From an uncultured Endomicrobiia bacterium (lineage in GTDB: Bacteria; Elusimicrobiota; Endomicrobiia; Endomicrobiales; Endomicrobiaceae): a DNA stretch of 64,000 nucleotides. This document shows, piece by piece, positions 1 to 8,215 of this stretch (positions within the stretch are counted from its first letter, which is position 1; the number at the start of each line of letters is the position of its first letter). The notes below the pieces were generated by a model, which was given only the letters and a program-made list of their open reading frames with translations, made no database searches and was not told the DNA's origin. The position numbers and the translations under genes were made by a program. Location: positions 1 to 64,000 of the forward strand of contig CALHWY010000024.1 in NCBI GenBank assembly GCA_938040055.1. The letters run 5' to 3'.

Positions 1-2
1 AA

Positions 3-341
3 GCAAAGCTTGAACAAGCCAAGCTTGAAGCTGAAAAACAAGCTGAACTTGAGCAAGCTAAGCTTGAGGCGGAAAAGAAAGCCCGGGAGGAAGCGGAGAA
101 AAAAGCGAAAGAAGAGGCCGCAAGGCTCGAGCAAGTCAAGCTCGAACAAGCAAAGCTTGAACAAGCCAAGCTTGAAGCTGAAAAACAAGCTGAACTTGAG
201 CAGGCCAAGCTTGAGGCTGAAAAGAAAGCTCGGGAGGAAGGGGAGAAAAAAGCAAAAGAAGAGGCTGCAAGGCTCGAGCAAGTCAAGCTTGAACAAGCCA
301 AGCTTGAAGCTGAAAAACAGGCTAAGCTTGAAAAGGAAAAT
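3..341 (+). repeat. Tandem 147-bp in-frame repeat coding the coiled coil
   Basis: Two nearly identical 147-bp units (3-149 and 150-296) are followed by a shortened third copy that starts at 297 and fades near 341. The unit is exactly 49 codons, so copy-number change keeps the frame. Differences between copies are mostly third-position changes. The array may continue upstream of the window. Confidence 0.85.
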
Positions 342-2579
342 TCGGATAAAGAGAAAAAAAGAGCGGAAGAAGTAAAACCTAAGAAAGATTATTCTTTGAT
401 CACTACCTTGGGCGAAGCCATGGAATCCATTGCGGCCGAGCCTGATAATTATAAGCTTTATTTAAAGCGCGCTGTTTTGTATGCCCGCAAAAAAGACAAT
501 CTTAAGGCTTTAAATGATTACAATCATGCCGAAAAGCTGACCGGCGCAGAAGAGTTTTCCGTTTTTGATGAAAGAGGCGATTTTTATTTCCGGTCGAATA
601 AATTTAAAGAGGCCGAACAGGATTATTCCAATGTTATCCGGCTGCGTCCGGATAAACACGGCTGCTATATCAAAAGAGCCCGGACAAGACAAGCTCTCGG
701 AAAAGAAGCGGAATTTATGCAGGATTTGGCAAAAGCCGTTGAACTGGAACCGGATAATCCGCAGGCATATGTTATGCGCGCCGAATATAATGTTTATAAA
801 AATGCTTTCAGAAAATCGCTTGAGGATGTTGATAAAGTGATACGGCTCAAGCCGGATAATCCCAGCGTATATTACTTTAAAGGTTTTATTCATTATAATT
901 TGAAAGAATACCCGCAATGTTATGAAAACATGAAAATAGCCCTCAAACTTAAAACCGACGAAAAAGAAGTTTATAAATATCTGGGAATCTGCTGTTGCAA
1001 TATGCAAAAGTATAAAGAGGCGGCGGATTATCTGTTTAAAGCTTTGGAATGCGGCGTACAAGACAAAGACGTTTATTTCAACAGGGCCGGGGCCGAATTT
1101 CATCTGGGCAATTTTGACGTAAGCGTCGCCGAAATTTCAAAGGCCATAGATATTAGCTCTAAAGATTATTCGTATTATTTGCTGCGGGCAAGAAGTTATG
1201 ATAAAAAAGGCGTTTTCGACAAGGCTTTTAAAGATTATGAAAAGGCTCTTAAGTTTAACGATTCCGACGCCGGGCTCCGGCTTGAACAAGCGCGTTTTCT
1301 TGTTAAATATGAAAAATACGGAGCCGCCGTAAAAAGTTTTACGGAACTGGTATCCAAAGACGGCATGAATGCGCAGCTGTATAAAGAAAGAGGTTTATGC
1401 TATAAAAAAACCGGGAAAGAAAAAAATGCGAAAGATGACTTTGAAAAAGCTTTGAAACTTGATCCTTCCATAGACGTTTACGCGGAAAAACCAAAAGAAC
1501 GGCCCGCGGCGCAAAAAAATGTTCCCGAAAGCGTTTCGGTTCCGCAAACAAATCCGTCCGGAACGCCGCCCGGACAAAAAGAAGAGAATGCTCGGGAACA
1601 AAAAACCGATACCGCGTCAAAGGCCGGAAATGAAAATGCCGGCGACGGGATTAAAGAAGAAATAAAAATATCCCAAGATAAAAAGAAGAGCTCCGCAGCG
1701 GCTTGTGAAATAGAAAAAGATATCTCTTCCGGAGAAAAACAAAAAGAAGCTCTCGTCGGAAATATACTGGACAAACTGAAAGAGGCCGCGGATAAAAAGA
1801 AAGAAAGCGGGCTTTCCGGAGACAAAAATGCCTCTATCGCAAAAACGGACGAAAAAACGGAAAAAGAGGTTCCCAAAAAGGCCGGTTTCTTAGCGAGATT
1901 GTTCGGGGCAAAGCCGAAACGGGATTTTGCGGACAAAAAAAGCGGAGTTTCGGCAAATAAAGCTTTGCCGGATATGTCCGCCGCAAATACGAACGCTTTT
2001 AAAAACGCGGAATCCGCAAAAGATATGCCGAAAGATAAACCGCCTCATGCCAAAACCGATGAAAAGACCGTCCCTCAAGCCGCGCCCGCGCCTGTCGCGC
2101 AAAGCCGGCCGCAGCCGGCTTTGGACGCCGATTCTTTGTTCAACAGGGCAAACGCGAATATGAAAAATAAAAAATACGATCTTGCGCTTGAAGACTGCAA
2201 TAAAGTTTTGGAAGCGGATCCTTATCATCTCCAGGCTTATTTGCTCAGGGCCGATCTTTATGTTATGAAGGAAGATAAGGATAAAGCCGTAAAAGATCTC
2301 AGCCGGGCGGCCGAAATATCTCCGGCGGGTTTTATGCCGTATTTTAAACGGGCGGAAATATATTTTTCGAAAAATATGTTAAGCGAAGCTTTTGATGATT
2401 ATAAAAAGGTTTCCGAAATAAATCCAAGATACGGCGGCGCGTATATGGGGATGGCGAATATATATGCCGTAAACGGGCAAAATGAAGAGGCCGTCGCAAA
2501 CTACCAGCTTGCAAAGAAATATGACATAAAATACGGAAAACCCGCCGATATCGAAATCAAAAAATTAACCGGAAAATAA
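3..2579 (+). CDS. Coiled-coil and TPR-repeat protein, 5' end outside the window
   Basis: The frame is open from base 3 to the stop at 2577-2579, so about 858 residues are visible and the start lies upstream of the window; the TTG at 396 is an ordinary Leu codon, not a start. Order of parts: an Ala/Lys/Glu/Gln-rich coiled coil (about residues 1-125) built from a 49-residue repeat with AKLEQ and AEKQAELEQ words, as in TolA-like linkers; a first TPR block (about 135-490) with repeated pairs of helices and the usual Pro-Asp-Asn turns; a charged low-complexity linker (about 490-710); and a second TPR block to the end. TPR domains bind other proteins, so a scaffold role is likely. No catalytic motif is visible. 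A hairpin overlaps the stop codon. The missing N-terminus may hold a membrane anchor or signal peptide; function unknown. Confidence 0.85.
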   Translation, partial: AKLEQAKLEAEKQAELEQAKLEAEKKAREEAEKKAKEEAARLEQVKLEQAKLEQAKLEAEKQAELEQAKLEAEKKAREEGEKKAKEEAARLEQVKLEQAKLEAEKQAKLEKENSDKEKKRAEEVKPKKDYSLITTLGEAMESIAAEPDNYKLYLKRAVLYARKKDNLKALNDYNHAEKLTGAEEFSVFDERGDFYFRSNKFKEAEQDYSNVIRLRPDKHGCYIKRARTRQALGKEAEFMQDLAKAVELEPDNPQAYVMRAEYNVYKNAFRKSLEDVDKVIRLKPDNPSVYYFKGFIHYNLKEYPQCYENMKIALKLKTDEKEVYKYLGICCCNMQKYKEAADYLFKALECGVQDKDVYFNRAGAEFHLGNFDVSVAEISKAIDISSKDYSYYLLRARSYDKKGVFDKAFKDYEKALKFNDSDAGLRLEQARFLVKYEKYGAAVKSFTELVSKDGMNAQLYKERGLCYKKTGKEKNAKDDFEKALKLDPSIDVYAEKPKERPAAQKNVPESVSVPQTNPSGTPPGQKEENAREQKTDTASKAGNENAGDGIKEEIKISQDKKKSSAAACEIEKDISSGEKQKEALVGNILDKLKEAADKKKESGLSGDKNASIAKTDEKTEKEVPKKAGFLARLFGAKPKRDFADKKSGVSANKALPDMSAANTNAFKNAESAKDMPKDKPPHAKTDEKTVPQAAPAPVAQSRPQPALDADSLFNRANANMKNKKYDLALEDCNKVLEADPYHLQAYLLRADLYVMKEDKDKAVKDLSRAAEISPAGFMPYFKRAEIYFSKNMLSEAFDDYKKVSEINPRYGGAYMGMANIYAVNGQNEEAVANYQLAKKYDIKYGKPADIEIKKLTGK

Positions 2580-2618
2580 CCGCGCTTTTTGCGGCTTTTC
2601 CGGTAAAAATTTTCTTTT
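2568..2618 (+). terminator. Hairpin terminator overlapping the TPR gene stop
   Basis: Arms ACCGGAAAA (2568-2576) and TTTTCCGGT (2596-2604) enclose the stop codon and a second pairing CCGC (2580-2583) with GCGG (2591-2594). A T-rich run follows. The gene on the other side (queE) ends facing it at 2796, so it may serve as a terminator in this convergent gap. Confidence 0.6.
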
Positions 2619-2795
2619 TGCGCTTAAACTCGCCGCCGAAAATATTCGCAACGCTTTCAAAGCCGGGCAATATTGGAGTATTAACTGCTTCGCTGTTTAA
2701 ACTCGCCGAAATGTTCGCGGTTTGTTCCGCGCAGCCGCGGTTTGCGCGTCGTTATTTCCGCGCTTTTTTATTGTCTGCGGATTTGCCGTTGTCTT

Positions 2796-3512
2796 TTAGC
2801 GCAGACCGTATATTTTGTGCATTTGCGGCATCAGGCGGGCATTGGGCAGTTCGCCCAGACAGTAAGAATGAAAATCATAAAGTTTTCTGATGCCGGGACG
2901 GTCTTTGCCTGTAGAAGGCTGGATAATAAGATATGTTTTTTCCGATACCGCTTTTATTGTTTTCACGCTTTTTTTTATCTCTGAAAATTTCGTTCTGTTT
3001 GTTATTACGGTTTTGACAAAACCTTTGTTTTTCGACAATGCCAAAAACTCCTTATGCGCTTTCCATAAGTTTCTGCCGCATTCCGAAGCGAATTTGAAAT
3101 CCATAGAAATTATATCGCAGTATCGTATAATCTTTTCCAATTTTCGCGGCAGAGTCGCGTTTGTTTCAAGATAAACGGAGAAACCGCTCTTTTTCAAATC
3201 AGGCAGAAGCTCTTTTAAAAAACCGGCATATAACAGGGGCTCTCCTCCGGTAAAAGAAACTGAGGGGGGATTTGTGAGCAGTTTTTTATTTTTTACGGAA
3301 AGCTTTTTTATTTCGCCGAGCATTTTTTCCCGCGACATAAGCATGGCTTTTGCGGATATTTTTACGGAATAAGCCGTATCGCAGCAGCGGCAGCGTATAT
3401 TGCAGCCGGCAAAGCGCACGAAAATCTGGGGAAGACCGGTATATAAACCTTCTCCCTGATAGGAAAAAAATATTTCATAAACGAAAGCCTGCTCTTTAGA
3501 GCGCTGGATCAT
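2796..3512 (-). CDS. queE: 7-carboxy-7-deazaguanine synthase (QueE)
   Basis: Radical-SAM enzyme that converts 6-carboxy-tetrahydropterin to 7-carboxy-7-deazaguanine in queuosine/7-deazaguanine synthesis. The cluster-binding motif is CX3CX2C at Cys37, Cys41 and Cys44 (CNIRCRCC), followed by the family's DTAY. SFTGGEP (about 86-92) is the SAM-binding glycine-rich stretch. The N-terminal FSYQGEG(L)YTG segment is typical of QueE. Length 238 aa matches the family. Its start overlaps the end of queC by 17 bp, so the two are translationally coupled; queD lies 566 bp upstream of queC on the same strand. QueF or a glycosyl transferase for the final steps is not in this window. Confidence 0.93.
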   Translation of the reverse strand: MIQRSKEQAFVYEIFFSYQGEGLYTGLPQIFVRFAGCNIRCRCCDTAYSVKISAKAMLMSREKMLGEIKKLSVKNKKLLTNPPSVSFTGGEPLLYAGFLKELLPDLKKSGFSVYLETNATLPRKLEKIIRYCDIISMDFKFASECGRNLWKAHKEFLALSKNKGFVKTVITNRTKFSEIKKSVKTIKAVSEKTYLIIQPSTGKDRPGIRKLYDFHSYCLGELPNARLMPQMHKIYGLR

Positions 3513-4143
3513 TTAATTTCGCCTCTTTAAAACCTTTTGCCCTGAGTTTGCAGGAATCGCATTTCCCGCATGCCTTGGAGTATCCGTTATAGCATGTCCA
3601 GGTAAATTTATAAGGAACTTTCAGTTTCATCCCCAGCTTTATTATCTTAGCTTTTGACATCAGCGAAAGCGGAGCCGTCACCCGTATGTTTGTTTTTAAA
3701 GCTTTCATAATATTATTGTAAGCTTTGATAAAAGCCGGAGTGCAGTCCGGATAATTCGAGAAATCCACTGAATTGACTCCTATAAACACGGCTTGGGCGT
3801 TTACCGATTCGGCGCAGGAAAGCGCATAGGACAGAAATAAAGTGTTTCTGCCGGGCACATATGTGTCGGGAACTGATTTGTTGATAATATCGCGGACGGG
3901 CACTTTTCTATTTTTGTCGGTAAGCGAGTCTTTCGACCACGGAAGCGATATTTTGACTATTGAATACGGTGTTTTGGCAAGTCCGGCTATTTTTACGGCG
4001 GCGTGTATTTCCTTTCTGTGTCTTTGTCCGTAATCGAAAATGAGACAGCGGCATTTATAGCCTTTGGACAAAGCATAATACAGCGCTGTTGCTGAATCCA
4101 GCCCTCCGGAAAACAATACTACGGCCTTTTTCTCTTTTTTCAT
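3496..4143 (-). CDS. queC: 7-cyano-7-deazaguanine synthase (QueC)
   Basis: ATP-dependent enzyme that turns 7-carboxy-7-deazaguanine into preQ0. The PP-loop SGGLDS sits at residues 12-17, and the C-terminal zinc site is visible as Cys184, Cys192, Cys195 and Cys198 (ending CGKCDSC). The internal YVPGRNTLFLSYA segment is a family hallmark. Length 215 aa is normal. It overlaps queE and follows a long non-coding leader with a strong hairpin (4172-4209). Together with queD and queE it gives the complete path from dihydroneopterin triphosphate product to preQ0. Confidence 0.94.
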   Translation of the reverse strand: MKKEKKAVVLFSGGLDSATALYYALSKGYKCRCLIFDYGQRHRKEIHAAVKIAGLAKTPYSIVKISLPWSKDSLTDKNRKVPVRDIINKSVPDTYVPGRNTLFLSYALSCAESVNAQAVFIGVNSVDFSNYPDCTPAFIKAYNNIMKALKTNIRVTAPLSLMSKAKIIKLGMKLKVPYKFTWTCYNGYSKACGKCDSCKLRAKGFKEAKLNDPAL

Positions 4144-4709
4144 TCAATGCTCCGTTATTTGCCGCACCGCCCGCCGAGCGGAAAATTTTTTAAAAGTTTC
4201 CGCTCGGCGTTTGTTTTATAAAAAGCGTTTTTTAAAACGTTTGCCGGCCTGCTTGCGGCATGCCGTTTTTAAATTTTAGCGCGGAATTTTCGGGGACAAA
4301 CTTTTAACGTCCGCGTTTTTGATATTATTCCGAAATGCCGTTTGTAAGCTTTGCCGGCGTCCGTTTTGCAAGGTTTTTGCGGCGGCGCGGAATGTTTTAA
4401 AGTTTTTTATGCGCGCAAGTGCTTGCGGAAAACAAATTTCTTCTTTCGGAACGCAAAAACAAAATATACGCGCGCGTTTTGCCGGACAAACGGTTTCCGG
4501 TTTTGCGGATATATGCTGTAAAAGCATATTAAATTCCAAATCTGCCCAACATTGTCCGCCATGCCCCGCGACGCTTCTTGTGCGAATCGTCTTTTTCAGC
4601 CTTTATGCTTATGCGCCGTTTATACGGCTCAAGCCGGTCATTTTAAAAAACAGTCTTTTTAAGGATACGGTTTTGCGGCGGGAATCAATGCCGGTTTCCG
4701 CCCGGTTTT
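4144..4709. other. Non-coding gap between queC and queD
   Basis: 566 bp separate two minus-strand genes of one pathway. Short open frames here show no protein-like composition and none has a ribosome-binding site that stands out. The only strong structure is the hairpin at 4172-4209. I searched by eye for a preQ1 riboswitch ahead of queC and did not find one. It may be a decayed gene or a long leader. Confidence 0.5.
4172..4209 (-). promoter_or_regulatory. Perfect 13-bp stem-loop in the queC leader
   Basis: CGCCGAGCGGAAA (4172-4184) pairs perfectly with TTTCCGCTCGGCG (4197-4209) around a 12-nt A/T loop. On the minus strand it lies 28 nt before the queC start and is not followed by a T-run, so it is not a classic terminator for queD. 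On the plus strand T-rich sequence follows, but there is no plus-strand gene to end. A leader regulatory role is possible. Confidence 0.5.
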
Positions 4710-5090
4710 TCAGCCGGCGGTTTCCCCGCATACCGCCGCCGAAGAATTTTCGCTTTCCCAAACTTCCACTTCGCATACTTTCGCGGTTTCCGTTTCCGAT
4801 TTTTTGAGTTCGCCGAAAATATATGCCGCTATGTTTTCGGCCGTAGGATTTATTTTGTCAAAAGGAGGCGTTTCGTTAAGAAATTTGTGGTCAAGATAAT
4901 GCATTATCCTGCCAAGATGGGCTTTAATATCCGTAAAATCCATCAGCATGCCGGTTTTATCGAGCTTTGTCCCGCAGAAAGCCGCCCTGACTTTCCAGTT
5001 GTGTCCGTGCATGTTCTCGCATTTTCCTTTATACTCTCTCAAACAGTGCGCGGATGCGAAACTTTTTATTACCGAAAGCTTATAATTCAT
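4710..5090 (-). CDS. queD: 6-carboxy-5,6,7,8-tetrahydropterin synthase (QueD)
   Basis: Makes 6-carboxy-tetrahydropterin from dihydroneopterin triphosphate, the first committed step of 7-deazaguanine synthesis. Zinc ligands His15, His28 and His30 are seen in FASAHC and MHGHNW; Cys24 of KCENMHGH is the catalytic Cys, and LDHKFLN (Asp67-His68) gives the other catalytic pair. C-terminal EVWES supplies the substrate-anchoring Glu. Length 126 aa is typical. It starts 3 bp after the murI stop, so it is probably co-transcribed with the upstream cell-wall genes rather than only with queC-queE. Confidence 0.92.
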   Translation of the reverse strand: MNYKLSVIKSFASAHCLREYKGKCENMHGHNWKVRAAFCGTKLDKTGMLMDFTDIKAHLGRIMHYLDHKFLNETPPFDKINPTAENIAAYIFGELKKSETETAKVCEVEVWESENSSAAVCGETAG

Positions 5091-5093
5091 CTT

Positions 5094-5918
5094 CTACTCC
5101 AAATTTATTCTCTTTACGTTTTTTATTTTTTTCGAAAAAAAACGGCTGCCTATTTTTTGAAACTTCTCAGGATTGTCGCTTACATAAAAAGAGAAACGTT
5201 TTCCGCCGCTTTTATCCGCAAGAAGCCCCGCCCCGGCAAGAATATCCTTTACTGCGTCGGCGGTGGCGTCTGCGGAATCTATAAGTTTTATTTTTCCGCC
5301 GGCGTTTTTTTGCAAAAGTTCTCTTAAAAGCGGATAGTGAGTGCAGCCGAGCACGAGAGTGTCGATATTTTTGGCTGTAAGAGGTTTCAGATAACGCCTG
5401 ACTATAGCGTCCGCGATTTCGCCTTCGGTCCATCCTTCTTCGACGAGCGGGACAAGCAAAGGACAGGACTGCTGGTAAACCGACGACGATGATATCTTCT
5501 TTACCGCTTTTAAATAAGAGCCGCTGTTGATTGTGCCCTCGGTTCCTATGATTCCTATTCTGTTTTTGACGGTGGCCTCAACGGCGGCTTTGGCGCCGGG
5601 CTCGATAACGCCCGCCACCGGAATGTCAAAAGTTTTTTTAAGTGCCGGCAAAGCGAAAGCCGAAGCGGTATTGCACGCTATGACAAGCATTTTTATATTT
5701 TTTTCCATAAGGAAAGAAGCGATATCTGCGGAAAATTTTATAACGGCTTTTTTGGATTTGGAGCCGTAAGGAACATGGGCGGTATCGCCGAAATATATAA
5801 GTTTTTCATAAGGCAGCTTTTTGTGAAGTGACGACATTACCGTAAGACCGCCGAATCCCGAATCGAAAATGCCTATGGCTTTATTTTTTTCCGCCGTTGA
5901 TTTTATCTTTTCGCGCAT
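5094..5918 (-). CDS. murI: Glutamate racemase (MurI)
   Basis: Cytoplasmic racemase supplying D-glutamate for peptidoglycan. The family start FDSGFGGLTV (residues 18-27) is present, and both catalytic cysteines are visible: Cys82 in ACNTAS and Cys192 in GCTHYP. FGDTAHVPYG lies at 44-53. Length 274 aa is normal. The chosen ATG overlaps the end of the amidase gene by 38 bp; a GAGGGG sequence lies about 14 nt upstream, which is far but usable. It sits between the amidase gene and queD on one transcript. Confidence 0.94.
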   Translation of the reverse strand: MREKIKSTAEKNKAIGIFDSGFGGLTVMSSLHKKLPYEKLIYFGDTAHVPYGSKSKKAVIKFSADIASFLMEKNIKMLVIACNTASAFALPALKKTFDIPVAGVIEPGAKAAVEATVKNRIGIIGTEGTINSGSYLKAVKKISSSSVYQQSCPLLVPLVEEGWTEGEIADAIVRRYLKPLTAKNIDTLVLGCTHYPLLRELLQKNAGGKIKLIDSADATADAVKDILAGAGLLADKSGGKRFSFYVSDNPEKFQKIGSRFFSKKIKNVKRINLE

Positions 5919-7644
5919 AATATTTTTTTATCCCCTCATAAATCGAATCCGCGACCGCGGTCTGGAATTTCTTTGAGCTCAGTCTGGATTCTTCGGAATA
6001 ATTGCTTATGAAAGCGCTTTCCACAAGCACCGAAGGCATCCTCGCTCCCCTGAGAACGTAAAAATTCGCCTGCTTTACCCCTCTGTTGGCAATCTTAAGC
6101 CTTCCGGGGGTTTCTCCGGCTATAAAACTGCACAGTTCGGAAGATTCGTTTATATATTCGTTTATCATCATAGACCACAGCATTTCCTGTAAAACGGCGC
6201 GTTTTTTTGTCGGTTTGCCTTCCAGTTCCACTACGGAGTTTTCAAGCGTAGCGGTCGCGGCGGACTGGGCGTCCGTGGCTTTTTCCGACAGAAAGTATAT
6301 TTCAAAACCGCCGGCGTTTCTGTTAAAGTTGGCATTGCAGTGAATGGAAACGAAAAGGTCGGCATTATTTTCATTGGCGGTATTGGTTCTTTCCACCAAA
6401 GGTATGAACGTATCGTCTTTTCTGGTAAGAATGACCTCAAAATCGTCATCGCCTTTGAATATCGCGGCAAGCTCATGCGCTATGGAAAGATTTACGTCTT
6501 TTTCTTTTGTTCCGTTTGGCCCTATGGCTCCGGGATCTTCCCCGCCGTGTCCGGCGTCCACGACTATAATTCTTCTCTTTTTAAGCAGTTTTTTCTTTGC
6601 CGGCGTTTTTGCCGCGGCAAGCAGATCCTTCGCGGATTCCGTGTCGTCAATTATATTGTAGCTGTCGTCCGCTATCGTGCTTTCTTCAAATTTTACCACT
6701 GGAACTTTCGCAAGATCCCGATTGTCCTGCCCCAGTTCCACCGGAGCCGTGATTTCCGTTATTTCGGACTGCGCATAATCGTCAGGCAGAAGTTTTTCGC
6801 TGTCTTTGAGATGATCCGGCAAAGTGTTATATTCCTGCGAATCCGGTATTGTCGAATCCGCGAGAGAAGTCAGATCAAGCGCGGCGGAATGCTCTATGTC
6901 CACGGTTATTCTGTCGGGGTTTTTCAGTTTTGAACTTTTTACTATTTTCGGAGTCTGCTGAAGATTTATTTTTACTACCGCGTCCCTGCCGTCCGTGCCG
7001 TAAAGAATGTCTCTTACGGCTCCGTTGTTTGCATAAACAAAATCTCTCTGCACATGCCCTTTGTGTATTCTTAAAATTACGGAGCCGGGAGCTTTTGATA
7101 TCGTGTAGGGAAGATCGTCCGTGAGCTCGATAACCACCTGCGTTTCTTCGGGCCTAGTGAAATATCTTACGGCGCTTATGTTGGAATAAGAATTAATAGT
7201 CAGTACATTTGTTTTGTCGTTCCATACGGTTTCGGAAAGGGCGATTTCCGAAAATTCTTTCATCGTAAGCATTTCGGGAGACACGTACAATTCGTTTTTT
7301 ATAAGCCTTGAAGGCATCTCCGTTTTTTTAACGGTTTTTCCGAAAGTAATATGGCGGCTGTTGGTTTTAAGCGTTATTTTTTTATTGTTGAGAGTCATTG
7401 TCACCGCCGAACTGACCGGCTTCCATTCAAGGTTCGCATTATAGATTTCGGCGATTTCCCTGATTGAAAAAAACTTCGTTTCCTTCGTGACCGCGTAAGC
7501 GCTTACGCCCGAAAAGGAATTGCCGTCAATGATGACGTATACCGGAACGGGCTCCGGAAAAAATTTTTTCTCGTCGGCATATGCCGGATAAAAAGCCCGC
7601 ATCATTATAAGTCCGGCAGCAAACAATTTAATTGTTTTTTTCAT
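5881..7644 (-). CDS. N-acetylmuramoyl-L-alanine amidase (AmiC-like) with AMIN domain
   Basis: Periplasmic zinc amidase that splits the stem peptide from muramic acid. I start at the ATG at 7644, which gives MKKTIKLFAAGLIMMRAFY followed by a signal-peptide cleavage region; a frame extension to 7677 only adds residues lying inside the upstream gene. Domains: a copper-amine-oxidase-N-like beta domain (about 25-150), an AMIN domain (about 160-255) that targets such enzymes to the wall, an acidic linker, and Amidase_3 in the last 230 residues with VDAGHGG, the KEKDVNL Glu ligand, SIHCNA and LVESAF. About 587 aa. It overlaps both neighbours and lies just before murI, so wall remodelling and precursor synthesis are coupled here. 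Confidence 0.9.
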   Translation of the reverse strand: MKKTIKLFAAGLIMMRAFYPAYADEKKFFPEPVPVYVIIDGNSFSGVSAYAVTKETKFFSIREIAEIYNANLEWKPVSSAVTMTLNNKKITLKTNSRHITFGKTVKKTEMPSRLIKNELYVSPEMLTMKEFSEIALSETVWNDKTNVLTINSYSNISAVRYFTRPEETQVVIELTDDLPYTISKAPGSVILRIHKGHVQRDFVYANNGAVRDILYGTDGRDAVVKINLQQTPKIVKSSKLKNPDRITVDIEHSAALDLTSLADSTIPDSQEYNTLPDHLKDSEKLLPDDYAQSEITEITAPVELGQDNRDLAKVPVVKFEESTIADDSYNIIDDTESAKDLLAAAKTPAKKKLLKKRRIIVVDAGHGGEDPGAIGPNGTKEKDVNLSIAHELAAIFKGDDDFEVILTRKDDTFIPLVERTNTANENNADLFVSIHCNANFNRNAGGFEIYFLSEKATDAQSAATATLENSVVELEGKPTKKRAVLQEMLWSMMINEYINESSELCSFIAGETPGRLKIANRGVKQANFYVLRGARMPSVLVESAFISNYSEESRLSSKKFQTAVADSIYEGIKKYYARKDKINGGKK

Positions 7645-8215
7645 TTTTATTTTTAAAATCCGCCTTTTTGCCGTCAATATAAATGGCTTCTATTACCGCT
7701 TCTCCGTCGGGGCCCAGCCTGATTTGCACGCTGAGTTTGCCGCGCATGGCGGCGTACTCTATCTCCGGGCCTCTGCCTTCTGGAACAAAGTAATTCTCTA
7801 TGCCGTAAAATATAAAAAATTCGCTTCCGGCGTTAAATTCCGGATGCGGTACCGTTTCGGCTTTTCCTTTTATAAAAAGGCCTTTTTCGGGTTTTTTAAG
7901 GCGGATATCTCCTCCTTTATAAAATTTTCCGTCTTTAACCAGCATTACGTATACCGTCTCGCCGCCGGTAATATTATACGACGAAACGCCGCCGCGGTAA
8001 TCCAGAATTTTCTGGTTTTTATTCGCAACGTTTATGTCATATCTTAAATTAACATAGTCTCCGCGGAACAGATCTACCGGATCAAAAGGCATCGTTTCCA
8101 GCATAACCGAATGTCCGAAGCGCAGAATAATTTCTTTATAAGCGCTGTATGAGGCAATAACTGAAAACCATATTGCCATCAGCGCCAAAAAAGCGGTTTT
8201 GCGTTTACGGCTCAT
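7628..8215 (-). CDS. GDYXXLXY-motif membrane-anchored protein
   Basis: 195 aa with one N-terminal membrane segment (about residues 8-28) and then a beta-rich extracytoplasmic part. The motif FRGDYVNLRYDI (about 52-63) matches the GDYXXLXY signature for which the family is named. Proteins of this family are usually encoded next to DUF2157/DUF4401 membrane proteins, and that is exactly the upstream neighbour, with an 11-bp overlap. The family's biochemical role is unknown; the pairing suggests the two form a membrane complex. Confidence 0.85.
   Translation of the reverse strand: MSRKRKTAFLALMAIWFSVIASYSAYKEIILRFGHSVMLETMPFDPVDLFRGDYVNLRYDINVANKNQKILDYRGGVSSYNITGGETVYVMLVKDGKFYKGGDIRLKKPEKGLFIKGKAETVPHPEFNAGSEFFIFYGIENYFVPEGRGPEIEYAAMRGKLSVQIRLGPDGEAVIEAIYIDGKKADFKNKNEKNN

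Noticed and set aside
10..375. 121-codon plus-strand frame rich in Lys/Ser/Leu at the left edge
   Set aside because: It is an out-of-frame reading of the tandem repeat; the real frame (from base 3) gives a continuous coiled coil joined to the TPR protein.
4144..4300. preQ1 riboswitch ahead of queC
   Set aside because: The hairpin present does not show the short H-type pseudoknot layout or its conserved A-rich tail; no match by eye.
4276..4807. Overlapping frames on both strands in the queC-queD gap
   Set aside because: Cys/Phe/Arg-rich arbitrary readings; neither resembles a protein family, and one runs into queD antisense.
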